NCBI RefSeq assembly: GCF_937952055.1
Contig: NZ_CALFYO010000021.1
Location: forward strand, 902,601-966,600
Source of the DNA: an uncultured Piscinibacter sp.
Lineage (GTDB): Bacteria > Pseudomonadota > Gammaproteobacteria > Burkholderiales > Burkholderiaceae_C
Reading direction: 5' to 3'
DNA: 64,000 bases
Positions 33,799-43,836 of this stretch are shown here, piece after piece. A program made the translations under genes and the position numbers. Position 1 is the stretch's first letter. The number at the start of each line of letters is the position of its first letter. The notes under the pieces were generated by a model, which had not been told where the DNA came from, did no database searches, and saw nothing but the letters and a program-made list of their open reading frames with translations.

Positions 33799-34991
33799 CG
33801 GTCATTCTCCGAACGGGCGAGGGCCTGGGCGAGATCGCGCTGCAGGTCGTCCGGATGTTCCAGGCCGACCGAGAAGCGCACGAAGTTGGGCGGGATGCCG
33901 GCGGCGCGCATCTGCGCCTCGTTCATCGTGCCGGACCACATCGCCGCGGTGTGCACGATCAGCGACTCCACTCCGCCGAGGCTGACCGCATGGGTGGGCA
34001 GTTCGAGCGCCGCGACGAAGCGGCTGGTGGCTTCGTAGCCGCCCTTCACCGCGAAAGCGATCACCGGCCCGCCACCCTTCATCTGCCGCTTCGCCAGGGC
34101 ATGCTGCGGGTGGCTCTCCAGCCCCGGGTAGTGCACGCGCTCCACCTGCGGCTGCGCCTCCAGCCAGCGCGCCAGCTGCCGTGCGTTGGCGTTGATGCGC
34201 TCCACCCGCACGGCCAGCGTGCGCAGGCCGCGCAGCAGCAGCCAAGCGTCCATCGGGCTGAGCACCGAGCCCAGCGTGATGTGCATGCGCCAGATCCGCT
34301 CGGCCAGCGCGTTCGAACAGCACACCGCCCCGGCCGTGAGGTCATGGTGGCCGCCGAGGATCTTGGTGGCGCTGTGCACCACGATGTCGATGCCCAGCCG
34401 GTGCGGTTGCTGGTTCAGCGGCGAGGCGAAGGTGTTGTCGCAGACCGTCGTGATGCCGCGCTCGCGCGCCAGCGCCACCACCGCCGCGAGGTCGGTCAGC
34501 ACCAGCGTCGGGTTGGCCGGCGTCTCCACCATGATCAGCCGGGTATTCGGCCGGATCGCGGCGCGCAGCGCGTCGCTGTCGCTCTGCTCGACCAACGTCG
34601 CCTCGACGCCGAAACGCGGCAGCACCTCGTCGAACAGCTTGGCAGTGCTCATGTAGTGGCGCGTCTGCGCCACCACGTGGTCGCCCGCCGCGACGAGCGC
34701 CAGCACCGTGGTGCTGATCGCGCCCATGCCCGAGCCGGTGAGCAGCGCGGTCTCGGTGCCCTCCAGGCCGGCGAGGATGGCGGCGACGCGCTCGTGCACC
34801 GGGTTGCCGTAGCGCGTGTAGTAGGCCGGGTGGCGTGCGCGGGTCGCCATGTCGGCGAACTCGGCGGCATCGCGCGCGCGGAAGGTGGCGCTGTAGTGGA
34901 TCGGCGCCACCACCGCCGCATCGTCGGCGAGCGCTGCGTCGTCGTGCAGCACGCGGGTCTCGGCGTGCCAAGGGGGATCGATCGGGTTCAT
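33795..34991 (-). CDS. Cys/Met metabolism PLP-dependent enzyme (cystathionine lyase/synthase type)
   Basis: A 398-residue trans-sulfuration family enzyme. The YTRYGNPVHERVA stretch (about residues 56-68) carries the Tyr/Arg that contact the phosphate of the neighbouring subunit, and the PLP Lys is in HSATKILGGHHD (about 205-216). LTGSGMGAIST and VETPANPTLVLTD are conserved too. Candidates are cystathionine beta- or gamma-lyase, cystathionine gamma-synthase or methionine gamma-lyase; sequence alone cannot decide. ATG 34991 was chosen over upstream codons because family homology starts soon after it. Confidence 0.92.
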   Translation of the reverse strand: MNPIDPPWHAETRVLHDDAALADDAAVVAPIHYSATFRARDAAEFADMATRARHPAYYTRYGNPVHERVAAILAGLEGTETALLTGSGMGAISTTVLALVAAGDHVVAQTRHYMSTAKLFDEVLPRFGVEATLVEQSDSDALRAAIRPNTRLIMVETPANPTLVLTDLAAVVALARERGITTVCDNTFASPLNQQPHRLGIDIVVHSATKILGGHHDLTAGAVCCSNALAERIWRMHITLGSVLSPMDAWLLLRGLRTLAVRVERINANARQLARWLEAQPQVERVHYPGLESHPQHALAKRQMKGGGPVIAFAVKGGYEATSRFVAALELPTHAVSLGGVESLIVHTAAMWSGTMNEAQMRAAGIPPNFVRFSVGLEHPDDLQRDLAQALARSENDR

Positions 34992-35095
34992 GCGCGAGTT
35001 GGATGGATCGGTCGAGCGCGCATCATCGCAGCACCGCGCCGTCGAACCCACCGGCCCCTATAGTGCAGCCCTTCGAGCGACAAGGAGAGAACCCG

Positions 35096-35788
35096 ATGCA
35101 TGACGAATGGATCAGCGTCGACGCCGAGGGCGGCGGCACCTGCGGCGCCTACCTCGCGCTGCCGCCGGCCGGCCGCGGTCCGGGCCTGCTGCTCTTCCAG
35201 GAGATCTTCGGCGTGAACCGCCACATCCGCGCGGTCGCGCAGCAGTACGCACTCGACGGCTTCGTCGTGCTCGCACCCGATCTGTTCTGGCGCGAGACGC
35301 CGCGCGTCGAGCTGGGCTACGAGGGCGCCGACCGCGAACGGGCGATGGCGCTGATGAAGGCCGCCCGGCCGGAGCAACTCGCCGCCGACATCCGCAGCAG
35401 CCTGACCGCCCTGCGAGCGCGGCCGCAGTGCACCGGCCGCGTCGGCGCCTTCGGCTACTGCATGGGCGGGCGACTGGCCTATGTCGCCGCGGCCACCACC
35501 GACATCGACGCTGCCACCTGCTTCTACGGCGGCGGCATCCACGACCAACTCGACCTGGCGGGCGACGTGCGCTGCCCGATCCAGTTCCATTACGGCGCCA
35601 AGGACGCGCACATCCCGCTGCCGGCGGTGGAGAAGGTGAAGGCGGCGTTCGCCGGCCGCTCCGCCGAAATCCATGTCTACGATGCCGAGCACGGCTTCAA
35701 CTGCTGGGAGCGCGCCAGCTACCACGCGCCCTCGGCCGCGCTGGCACATGCGCGCGCGCTGGAACTGTTCGCACGCACGCTGTTCTGA
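35096..35788 (+). CDS. Dienelactone hydrolase family protein
   Basis: A 230-residue alpha/beta-hydrolase. AAGGAGAG lies before ATG 35096. The nucleophile is Cys in FGYCMGG (about residues 122-128), as in true dienelactone hydrolases. The acid Asp lies in YGAKDAHIPL and the His in DAEHGFNC. The QEIFGVNRHIR stretch is also family-typical. The enzyme hydrolyses lactones from chloroaromatic degradation in some bacteria, but no such genes are adjacent here, so a broader carboxylesterase role is likely. Confidence 0.92.
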   Translation: MHDEWISVDAEGGGTCGAYLALPPAGRGPGLLLFQEIFGVNRHIRAVAQQYALDGFVVLAPDLFWRETPRVELGYEGADRERAMALMKAARPEQLAADIRSSLTALRARPQCTGRVGAFGYCMGGRLAYVAAATTDIDAATCFYGGGIHDQLDLAGDVRCPIQFHYGAKDAHIPLPAVEKVKAAFAGRSAEIHVYDAEHGFNCWERASYHAPSAALAHARALELFARTLF

Positions 35789-35877
35789 CAACCGCCGCGT
35801 CGACCCACTTGTCCTGCGTCAAGCGTCCTGCGCCGCGACCGACCAACAATCGAACCGACACGCAAAGGAGTTGACCG

Positions 35878-36273
35878 ATGTCCACCATCTACCCGCTCGA
35901 ACCGCGCAGTGCCGCCGCATCGCAGGTGCGGGCCACGCTGCAGGAGCGCGAGCGCAAGCTGCGCGCCGAGGTCGACGCGACCCGCTCGCGCAACGCCGGC
36001 GACCCCACGCGCGTGTCTCGCGAAGCGATGGATCGCATCGAGGAGGCCGAGTCGCAGGTCGAGAACGGCATCAACGATGCCGAAGTCTCGCGCGACGTGG
36101 CCGAGTTGCGCGAGATCGGTGAGGCGCTCTCGCGCCTCGACACCGGCCACTACGGCCTGTGCAAGGACTGCGAGGAGGCGATCGACGTCCGGCGCCTCGC
36201 CGCCGAGCCGTTCGCCGTGCGCTGCACCGCCTGCCAGGCCAAGCTTGAGCAGTTGCGCGCGCGCGGCGCCTGA
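35878..36273 (+). CDS. DksA/TraR-family zinc-finger protein
   Basis: A 131-residue protein with AAGGAG before ATG 35878. A coiled-coil region (residues about 15-90) is followed by a four-cysteine zinc finger, CKDC at about 100-103 and CTAC at about 121-124. This is the DksA layout, in which the coiled coil enters the RNA polymerase secondary channel. The tip motif of canonical DksA (DxxDxA) is not obvious, so it is a DksA paralogue rather than DksA itself. It converges with the HtrA-like gene. Confidence 0.9.
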   Translation: MSTIYPLEPRSAAASQVRATLQERERKLRAEVDATRSRNAGDPTRVSREAMDRIEEAESQVENGINDAEVSRDVAELREIGEALSRLDTGHYGLCKDCEEAIDVRRLAAEPFAVRCTACQAKLEQLRARGA

Positions 36274-36279
36274 GCGGTC

Positions 36280-37305
36280 TCAGTCGAGTTTCAGCGTCAG
36301 CACCGATTCGCCGCGCAGCACGACCAGACGCGTGCCGGCGGTCAGCCGCCAGCCGAGCAGGACGCGCGCCAAGTCGGCGCTGCTGGCGATCGGGCGGTCG
36401 TTCATGGCCACGACGAGGTCGTCGACCTTCAGGCCCATGCGTTCGGCCAGGCTGCCGTGCCTCACGTTCGTCACCACCGAGCCTTGCGTCGTGCCGCGGC
36501 CGGTGGCCAGCGCCAGCTGGGCGCTGACGTCGCCGAATTCGGCGCCGAGCCGCGGCCGGTCGATGCGGCCGCCTGCGCGCAGTTCGGCGGCGATGGTCAG
36601 CACGATCTCGATCGGGATCGACAGGCTCACCCCCGGCGTGCCGTAGGCGCCGACCACGGTGCGCATGTTCATGCCGACGATTTCCCCCGAGGCGTCGACC
36701 AGCGGCCCGCCGGAGTTGCCGGGGTTGAGCGCGAGATCGGTCTGCAGGTAGAGCAGTTCGGGGTCGTCGCTGAAATGGCGGTCGGTGCCGCCGACGATGC
36801 CGGCAGCCACCGAGCGGTTCAGGCCGTAGGGCTCGCCGACCGACAGCACCCAGTGGCCGGGGCGCAGCAGCGTGCTGCGGCCCAGCGGCGGCGCCACCGG
36901 GCCCGGGCTGTCGATGCGCAGCAGGGCGATGTCGAGGTCGGCGTCGGCGCCGATCAGCGTGGCCGGCATCACCCGCTGGTCGGCCAACTTGACGATCACC
37001 TCGTCGGTGTCGGTGACCACATGCGCCGCGGTGACGAGGTGGCCCTGATTGTCGATCATGAAGCCGGCGCCCACGCGGGCGTAGGGCATCACCGGCGTGC
37101 CGCGCTCGGCTTCGTGGGGCGCCGGTCCGCCGCCCACCGCCGCGGGCTCGCTGCGCGCCACCCCGTACACGCCGACGGCGAAGGGCAGCGCGCGCGCCAG
37201 CGCCGCGGCGAATCCCTCGCGCGCCACGCCGGAGGGCGGCGGCGAGACGCAGCCGGCCAGCAGCGACAGCATCAGTGCAGCGAGAAGGGCAGGGCGTGGG
37301 CTCAT
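36280..37305 (-). CDS. HtrA/DegP-like serine protease with lipoprotein signal
   Basis: A 341-residue trypsin-like protease with one PDZ domain. ATG 37305 begins a signal peptide with lipobox LLAGC (Cys at about residue 19), so the enzyme should be membrane-anchored by lipid in the periplasm. The catalytic triad is visible: His in TAAHVV, Asp in DADLDIALL and Ser in NPGNSGGPL. The PDZ domain follows with GSLAERMGLKVDDLVVAMN. It probably degrades misfolded envelope proteins. HtrA proteases usually have a cleaved signal peptide or a membrane span, so the lipid anchor is a distinguishing point. Confidence 0.92.
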   Translation of the reverse strand: MSPRPALLAALMLSLLAGCVSPPPSGVAREGFAAALARALPFAVGVYGVARSEPAAVGGGPAPHEAERGTPVMPYARVGAGFMIDNQGHLVTAAHVVTDTDEVIVKLADQRVMPATLIGADADLDIALLRIDSPGPVAPPLGRSTLLRPGHWVLSVGEPYGLNRSVAAGIVGGTDRHFSDDPELLYLQTDLALNPGNSGGPLVDASGEIVGMNMRTVVGAYGTPGVSLSIPIEIVLTIAAELRAGGRIDRPRLGAEFGDVSAQLALATGRGTTQGSVVTNVRHGSLAERMGLKVDDLVVAMNDRPIASSADLARVLLGWRLTAGTRLVVLRGESVLTLKLD

Positions 37306-37356
37306 GGCAGCGTGCCGGCAGCATGCCCGGCGGAACCAGCCGTAGCCTGACACAGA

Positions 37357-38736
37357 TCAGGCGCGCGAGGTCGAGCGCACACGCTGGAGCTTGCCGCTGC
37401 GACCCGGCTCGAACGAGACCACCGATCGGGTCGTCAGCCGCACCGCCGGCAGGCCCTGGCGCTGCAGCCAGGCCTGCAGCGCATCGCGCGCGCGTGCCGC
37501 GTCGACGGAACCGTGCTGCGCGCCGAGGTCGAGGCGCAGCGCGCTCGGCCCGGTCTGCACGAGCTGGAAGTCGAGCACGCCGCCATCGTCTTCCAGCACG
37601 GTGGTCAGCGCCAGCGGCAACAGGTGCACGCGCTGGCCCTGCTTGCCATGCAGGCAGAGCATGTCGTCGCTGCGGCCTTGCACTTCGATCGCCGGCAGCG
37701 GCGAGCCGCAGGTGCAGGGCTCGGCGAGCAACGTGACCCGGTCGCCGAGGTCGTAGCGGATCAGCGGCTGCACGTGGTTGGCCAGGTTGGTGAGCCAGAC
37801 GCTGGCTCCGCAGACGCCGGCGGGCACGGGCCGGCCGCGTTCGTCCACCGGCTCGAGGATCACCCAGTCGGCGTTGAGATGCAGCACGCCGTGCACACAG
37901 GCAGCGGCAATGGCGAGGAACTCCGAGGCGCCGTAGCTGTTCGCCACCGGACAGCCGAAGGCGGCCTCGATGTCGGCGCGCATCGGCGCGCTGAGCGTCT
38001 CGCCACCGGTCCACACCTCGGCGAGCTGGACCTTCAGGCGCCCGGCGCGCGCTTCGCCGGCGAGCAGCAGCGCCGCGCTCGGGTAGCTGGCCAACACCGT
38101 CGGCGCGTGGGCGTTGAGCTGCGCAACGAGCGCCGGCAGCGGCTGCAGGAAGTCGAAGCCGCGCGAGCGGTTGGCAAAGCCCGGTTGCAGCCGGCACAGG
38201 CGTTGCATCGACACCGTGCTCGCGAAGTGTCCGCTGGTGGCGCCGACGAACGCAATGCGCTCGGCCACGCAGCCGGGATCCAACCAGCGGCGCAGCGGGT
38301 TCAGCGGCGGACGGCGCAGGCCTTCGAGGGCGTCGTAGACCGCCATCGCCGCGGCGTCCTGCACGAACAGGCCCGGCTCGCCCGTGCTGCCGGAACTCTC
38401 CCAGACGACGTAGCGTCCGTCGAAGGCCTCGCCGACGCGCGCGGCGTCTGCGACGAAGGCCTCCAGCCTGGCCCGGTCGAGGCGGTGATCGGCCACCCAG
38501 TCGCCGAAGCGGGCCATCAGCTCGCGCTTGCCGACGGGCGCGAGGCCCTCCAGTCCGTCCGCGGGCCGACGGCCGGCGAGGCGCTCGCGCCAGAACGCTG
38601 ACGCCGGCGCCGCCTCGAGCAAGGCCCGCAGGCGCTCCTGGCGGCGCTGCTCGACCCGCTGCGGCGTGCCATGCGACACCGCCAGGGCATCGAGCGCCAC
38701 CCAGCCGGTGCGCCAGGGATCGAGATCGCCATCCAT
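37357..38736 (-). CDS. Adenylate-forming enzyme, coenzyme F390 synthetase/PaaK-like
   Basis: A 459-residue protein of the phenylacetate-CoA ligase/F390 synthetase group. The adenylate motif WESSGSTGEPGLFVQD (about residues 117-132) is followed by LASYPSAALLLAGEA and SYGASEFLAIA, and then the C-terminal PLIRYDLGDRVTL and CTCGSPLPAIEVQGRSDDM, which are hallmarks of the family. The substrate is unknown, and coenzyme F390 is not expected here. ATG 38736 is used; longer in-frame extensions lack homology. It is a stand-alone gene divergent from the response regulator. Confidence 0.85.
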   Translation of the reverse strand: MDGDLDPWRTGWVALDALAVSHGTPQRVEQRRQERLRALLEAAPASAFWRERLAGRRPADGLEGLAPVGKRELMARFGDWVADHRLDRARLEAFVADAARVGEAFDGRYVVWESSGSTGEPGLFVQDAAAMAVYDALEGLRRPPLNPLRRWLDPGCVAERIAFVGATSGHFASTVSMQRLCRLQPGFANRSRGFDFLQPLPALVAQLNAHAPTVLASYPSAALLLAGEARAGRLKVQLAEVWTGGETLSAPMRADIEAAFGCPVANSYGASEFLAIAAACVHGVLHLNADWVILEPVDERGRPVPAGVCGASVWLTNLANHVQPLIRYDLGDRVTLLAEPCTCGSPLPAIEVQGRSDDMLCLHGKQGQRVHLLPLALTTVLEDDGGVLDFQLVQTGPSALRLDLGAQHGSVDAARARDALQAWLQRQGLPAVRLTTRSVVSFEPGRSGKLQRVRSTSRA

Positions 38737-38888
38737 GGGCCGACTCTGGGCGCGGCGACCATGCCCCGGATTGCGCGGACGCAAGCAGCGTCGCACGTCA
38801 AGCCGTGGCTTACCGGAGCCTGGCCTTGAATTGACGTATGCCAAGCCAGTGTCTAATGTCGGCTTCCCCACTTGCGTCATCCGTTTCC

Positions 38889-39628
<740 letters not shown>

Positions 39629-39632
<4 letters not shown>

Positions 39633-41698
39633 GCGCCGCGCCGCCGCCCATCGGCCAATCGTCGGCCGCCGAGTTCGACGAGCGCAGCGTCTTCCGCTCG
39701 CTGTTCGCCGCCTACCCCGACGGGCTGATCGTCGCCGACGGAGCAGGCTGCATCGTGCTCGCCAACGAGATCGCTGCCGAGTTGCTCGGCTACACGGTCG
39801 AGCAGCTGGCGGGGCTGAGCGTCGAGGCCCTGGTGCCCGACGCGATCCGCCCGCGCCACGCCAGCTTCCGCAATGCCTACGCCAGGGCGCCGCGGCCGCG
39901 GCCGATGGGCACGCAGATGGACCTGGTGGCGCGACGTCGCGACGGCAGCGAGGTGATGGTCGAGATCGCGCTCAGCCCGCTGCAGGACCATGGCCTGCCC
40001 TACGTGGTGGCGGCGATCCGCGGCATCGGCGCCTACCCGCGCGTGCGCCAGGCGCTGCAGCGCGCCCACTATGCCGAGCAGGTGGCGCAGTTCGGCCGCC
40101 TGGCCGTCGATGCACGCGACCCGCTGCAGTTGCTCGAGCAGATCCCGCGCGTGGCCGCCGGGGCGCTGCAGGTCGAGTCGGCCGCGGTGTTCCTGCTCGA
40201 GGCGAACCGGCTCGACTTCCGCGTCGCCTCCTGCGTCGGGCCGGTGCCGGGCGAGGATGCGGGCGACCACGTGCCCAACCGGCCGGACTCCCTGCCCGGC
40301 TTCGTGCTCGCGCAAGGGCTGCCGGTGCTCGTCGGCGACTTCGCCGCCGAGGCTCGCTTCGCGGCCGCGCAGGCCTACCGGCGCGCCGGTGACGCCAGTG
40401 CGCTGGCCGTGCCGCTGGCCGACCGCGGCCGCTTCGTCGGCGTGCTCGCGGTACGCGCCGGCACGCCGAACCGCTTCGGCGACGACGAACTGCGCTTCCT
40501 CGACTCGCTGGCCAGCCTGCTGGCCACCAGCCTGCAGCGCGCGCAGACCGAGGAGGCACTCAACCATTCGCAGCGCATGGAGAGCGTGGGCCAGCTCACC
40601 GGCGGCATCGCGCACGACTTCAACAACCTGCTGACGGTGATCTCCGGCAACCTGCAGGTGCTGGAGGAACTGCCCTCGGTGGCCGGCGATCCGTTCGCGC
40701 AGCAACTCGTGGGCGCCGCCGCGCGCGCCAGCCGCCGCGGCGCCGAGCTGACGGGCAAGCTCCTCGCCTTCTCGCGCCGCCAGGTGCTGCAGCCCACGGC
40801 GCTCGACGCCGGCGCGCTGTTGCAGTCGCTCGCCGACATGCTGCGCCGCACACTGGACCAGCGCATCCGCATCGAGGTCGACACGCCCGAGGACTGCCCG
40901 CCGGTGCTGGCCGATGCCGGCCAGCTCGAATCGGCGCTGCTCAACATCGCCATCAACGCACGCGACGCCATGCCCGAGGGCGGGTTGCTGTGGTTTGCCT
41001 GCCGCGAGGTGCCGCCACGCTCGCCCGATCTGCCGGCCGAACTGGCGGAGGTCGAGGACACCGCCTACGTGGCGATCGCCGTCGGCGACACCGGCGGCGG
41101 CATGCCCGAGGAGGTCAAGGAGCGCGCCTTCGAGCCCTTCTTCACCACCAAGGACGCCGGCCGCGGCACCGGCCTCGGCCTGTCGACGGTGTACGGCTTC
41201 GCCAAGCAGTCCAAGGGCGCGGTGCGCCTGGACAGCATGCTCGGCGTGGGCACGACGATCACGCTGTTCCTGCCCAGCGAGCGCGATGGCGCCCCCCTGG
41301 AGAGCGAGGCCGAAGCCGTCGCGGGCAGCGTGCCGCCGGGCCTGCGCGTGCTGCTGGTGGAAGACGACACCGAGGTGCGCAGCGTGGCCCAGCGCTTCCT
41401 GGCGGCGCTGGGTTGCACGGTCACTGCCCGCGCCAATGCCGAGCAGGCGCGCGAGGAGTTGCGCCCCGACGCCGGCATCGACATGCTGGTCACCGACATC
41501 GCGCTCGGCCCGGGCATGCGCGGCACCGAGCTCGCCGAACTGGCGCGGCAGCGCCTGCCGACGCTGCCGGTGCTGCTGGTGAGCGGCTACGCCAGCGCGC
41601 TGCTCGACGCGCCGCCGGGCTGGGACGTGCTGCGCAAGCCCTACACGCGGGCCGAGCTGGGCCGGGCGATGGCTCGAGCCCTGGCGCAGCGGCCCTGA
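39629..41698 (+). CDS. Hybrid sensor histidine kinase (PAS-GAF-HisKA-HATPase-REC)
   Basis: A 689-residue soluble kinase with no membrane span, so it should sense a cytoplasmic signal. Domains in order: PAS (about 17-125), GAF (about 160-310), HisKA with the phosphoacceptor His in GGIAHDFNN (about 326-334), HATPase (NARDAMPEGG, VGDTGGGM and GRGTGLGLSTVYG) and a receiver (VEDDTEVR; Asp in VTDIALGPG). The GTG start 39629 overlaps the stop of the OmpR-type regulator. The GAF pocket has no recognisable haem or chromophore ligands. Confidence 0.95.
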
Positions 41699-41708
41699 GG
41701 CGTTTCCG

Positions 41709-42452
41709 TCAGTGCATCACCGCCGCGGCGGCGGCAGGGTTGGCCGCGCCCGCCGGAGCGACGCTGCGCTGGATGAACTCGTTGAGCGCTTCCACCTGCG
41801 GAATCTGGATCTCGCGGCGACCCTTCTCGGCGAAGCGGATCACGTCGGTGCGTGCCAGGCGCGACAGCGCGCGGCTGACCGTCTCCAGCGTCATGCCGAG
41901 GTAGTTGCCGATCTCCGCACGCGTCATGCGCAGCGTGATCTGGTCGGTGCGCAGGCCGCGCTCGGCCAAGGCCCCGGCCCAGTTGCGCAGGAAGTCGGCG
42001 ACGCGGGCATCGGCCGGCAGGGTGCACAGCGACATCATCGAATCGCGGTCGCGGCCGATCTCGCGGCTCATCGCCTCGTGCAGCACCTGAAGCAGCGCCG
42101 GCTTGGCAGCGCAGGCTTCGAGCAGCGCGTCGTAGCGGAACGACCAGACTTCGCCGGTATCCATCGCGACCGCGTCGCACCCGTAATGCCCCGAAGCAAT
42201 GCCGTCGAATCCAAGCCAGTCGCCACGGAAGTGAAGGCCCACAACCTGCTCGCGGCCATCGGGCGACAGGTTGACGATCTTGACCATGCCCGAGTTCAGC
42301 ACGTGCAGGCTGGTGAAGCGCTCGCCGGCCTGATACAGGGTGTCGCCGGCGTGCACCACGCGGCGCTGGATGGGCAGCGACTCACGCAGCAGGTCGAGAC
42401 AGGCTGCGATGCGTTGGCTGTGGGTGTGGCTGCTCTGGGCGTTGGTGGTCAT
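41709..42452 (-). CDS. Crp/Fnr-family transcriptional regulator without the iron-sulfur cysteines
   Basis: A 247-residue regulator with AAGGAG before ATG 42452. A cyclic-nucleotide-binding-like domain (residues about 20-140) is followed by a helix-turn-helix (TRAEIGNYLGMTLETVSRAL, about 190-209). The recognition helix keeps E-x-x-S-R as in Fnr, which reads TTGAT half-sites. The N-terminus has only one Cys before residue 60, so the Fnr [4Fe-4S] cluster cannot form and it belongs with FixK/Dnr-type proteins. A perfect Fnr box lies upstream at 42585-42598, between it and the divergent carbamoyltransferase-like gene. Confidence 0.93.
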   Translation of the reverse strand: MTTNAQSSHTHSQRIAACLDLLRESLPIQRRVVHAGDTLYQAGERFTSLHVLNSGMVKIVNLSPDGREQVVGLHFRGDWLGFDGIASGHYGCDAVAMDTGEVWSFRYDALLEACAAKPALLQVLHEAMSREIGRDRDSMMSLCTLPADARVADFLRNWAGALAERGLRTDQITLRMTRAEIGNYLGMTLETVSRALSRLARTDVIRFAEKGRREIQIPQVEALNEFIQRSVAPAGAANPAAAAAVMH

Positions 42453-42584
42453 GGACTTGCTCCTTGTCAATGACGCCAGTCTCCGGCTTGACCGAAAACA
42501 AACCGCGAACGGCGCTTCGCGCTCGGTAACGCTGCGTGAACCGACTGTCGCAAGCGCCGTGACGAGAGGCTGCCGTTTACATCT

Positions 42585-42598
42585 TTGATGGCCATCAA
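42585..42598. promoter_or_regulatory. Perfect Fnr/FixK-type box
   Basis: The 14 bases TTGATGGCCATCAA match the Fnr consensus TTGAT-N4-ATCAA at every specified position. The box is centred about 45 bases upstream of the 42637 start codon and about 139 bases upstream of the regulator's own start codon, so it could control either or both genes. Confidence 0.8.
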
Positions 42599-42636
42599 GG
42601 GGTCGGTGTCCCGCCCGGTTAGCGTGCGGCTTCAGC

Positions 42637-43440
42637 ATGTACGCACGTCAAACCCTGCACCACCGCGACCTCTGGTCGGGGGAGTCGCTGTCCCGACCCG
42701 ACGTGCTCGGCGTGCTCGACACGGCCCGACGCCTGAAGCAGGCCAGCCGCCAGGGTCACGCGGACGCGCCGCTGCGCGGCTGCAACTTCGCGCTGCTCAA
42801 CGACACGGCGCCCGCCGACGGCACGGGAAGCCTTCGCCACGCCGCGACGGAACTGGGCGTGAAGGTTTCGCACCTGCGCCCGAGCGAGGCGCGTATTGCC
42901 GAGGACGGCGTCGATGCGGCCACCGTGCGCCTGCTCGGCCGCCTGTACGACGCCATCGACTGCGAGGACATGCCCCCGGGACTGGTGGCCCGCGTGGCGC
43001 GCGACGCCGGCGTGCCGGTCTTCAACGGCCTGGGCAACCTCCGTCACCCGCTGCGCGTGCTGGCCGACCTGCTGACCATGCAGGAGCACAGCGGCAAGAG
43101 CCTCGACCGCCTCAGCGTGCGCTACGCCGGCGACCCGCGCACCCCCTGCGCCGAGGCGCTGCTGCGCGCTGCCGCGGCCACCGGCATGGAGCTTCGCATC
43201 GCCAGCCCGCGCGACCGCTGGCCGCCGCCCGAGCTGTGGGCGTGGCTGCAGGCCGGCGCCGTGGCCGGCGGCGAGCGCCTGCGGCTGTACGAGAGCCCCG
43301 AGCAGGCCGGCGACGATGCCGACATCCTGATCGATGCGCCGTCCGAGCCGGCCTGGATGATGGCCGGCGTGGGCGAGGCCCAGCGCAGCGAAGACAGGCG
43401 CTTCGCGCTGCAGGCGCTGCTGCTGGCGACGCTCAGCTGA
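42637..43440 (+). CDS. Ornithine/aspartate carbamoyltransferase homologue lacking catalytic motifs
   Basis: A 267-residue protein starting at ATG 42637. It follows ornithine carbamoyltransferases from end to end: LWSGESLSRPDVLGVLDTA at the N-terminus, VPVFNGLGNLRHPLRVLADLLTMQEH (about residues 127-151; canonical HPCQ reads HPLR) and VRYAGDPRTPCAEALLRAA. The STRTR carbamoyl-phosphate motif is replaced by a TAPADGT stretch at about 57-63, and no HCLP motif is seen. The protein is also about 40 residues shorter. It is therefore unlikely to catalyse carbamoyl transfer and may be a binding or regulatory protein. Adjacent to an Fnr-type regulator and an Fnr box. Confidence 0.8.
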   Translation: MYARQTLHHRDLWSGESLSRPDVLGVLDTARRLKQASRQGHADAPLRGCNFALLNDTAPADGTGSLRHAATELGVKVSHLRPSEARIAEDGVDAATVRLLGRLYDAIDCEDMPPGLVARVARDAGVPVFNGLGNLRHPLRVLADLLTMQEHSGKSLDRLSVRYAGDPRTPCAEALLRAAAATGMELRIASPRDRWPPPELWAWLQAGAVAGGERLRLYESPEQAGDDADILIDAPSEPAWMMAGVGEAQRSEDRRFALQALLLATLS

Positions 43441-43762
43441 CGCGGCGCTGCAGCCGGGCCAGCGCCTCGCGTGCAGCGGTCTCCGCGCGGACGGCGGCGT
43501 CCAGCGGTGAACGGCACAGGCCGGCATGAGCGTAGTGCAGATTCTCGTAGAGCTCGGCCGTGGCTGGGTGCAGGCCGAGCACCGCCTCCAGGCCACCCGC
43601 CGGCAGTTCGGCGCCCAAGGCGCGCCCGAGACGCTGCACCAGTTCCCGATATCGGTCGGCGGCCAGCGCGGACATGCCGCGCTCCAGACGCTCCAGCTGC
43701 CCCGCCAAGGCGAGCAGGGCCCTCAGGTTGGCAAGCTTCGAATCGAGAGCGGGTGCTGACAT
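43433..43762 (-). CDS. Hypothetical helical protein at the 3' end of the Tad locus
   Basis: A 109-residue protein, AGGAAA 7 bases before ATG 43762. It is Ala/Leu/Arg-rich and almost wholly helical, with a conserved-looking block in the middle (LHPATAELYENLHYAHAGLCRSP). No signal peptide or membrane span is visible. It follows the TPR/LytR_C protein by 74 bases on the same strand and may be the last gene of the Tad transcript. I do not recognise a family. Its 3' end overlaps the carbamoyltransferase-like gene by 8 bases on the opposite strand. Confidence 0.6.
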   Translation of the reverse strand: MSAPALDSKLANLRALLALAGQLERLERGMSALAADRYRELVQRLGRALGAELPAGGLEAVLGLHPATAELYENLHYAHAGLCRSPLDAAVRAETAAREALARLQRRVS

Positions 43763-43836
43763 GTCGTTTCCTCGCAGGCCCGCTGAATCCTGCGGGCACG
43801 GCATTCAGCTGCGGCCGGCGCGCCCGGCTTCAAGGG

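Noticed and set aside
42462..42476. A second Fnr-like half-site (TTGAC with AGCAA) near the regulator start
   Set aside because: Only one half matches, and it overlaps the ribosome-binding site; it is more likely chance.
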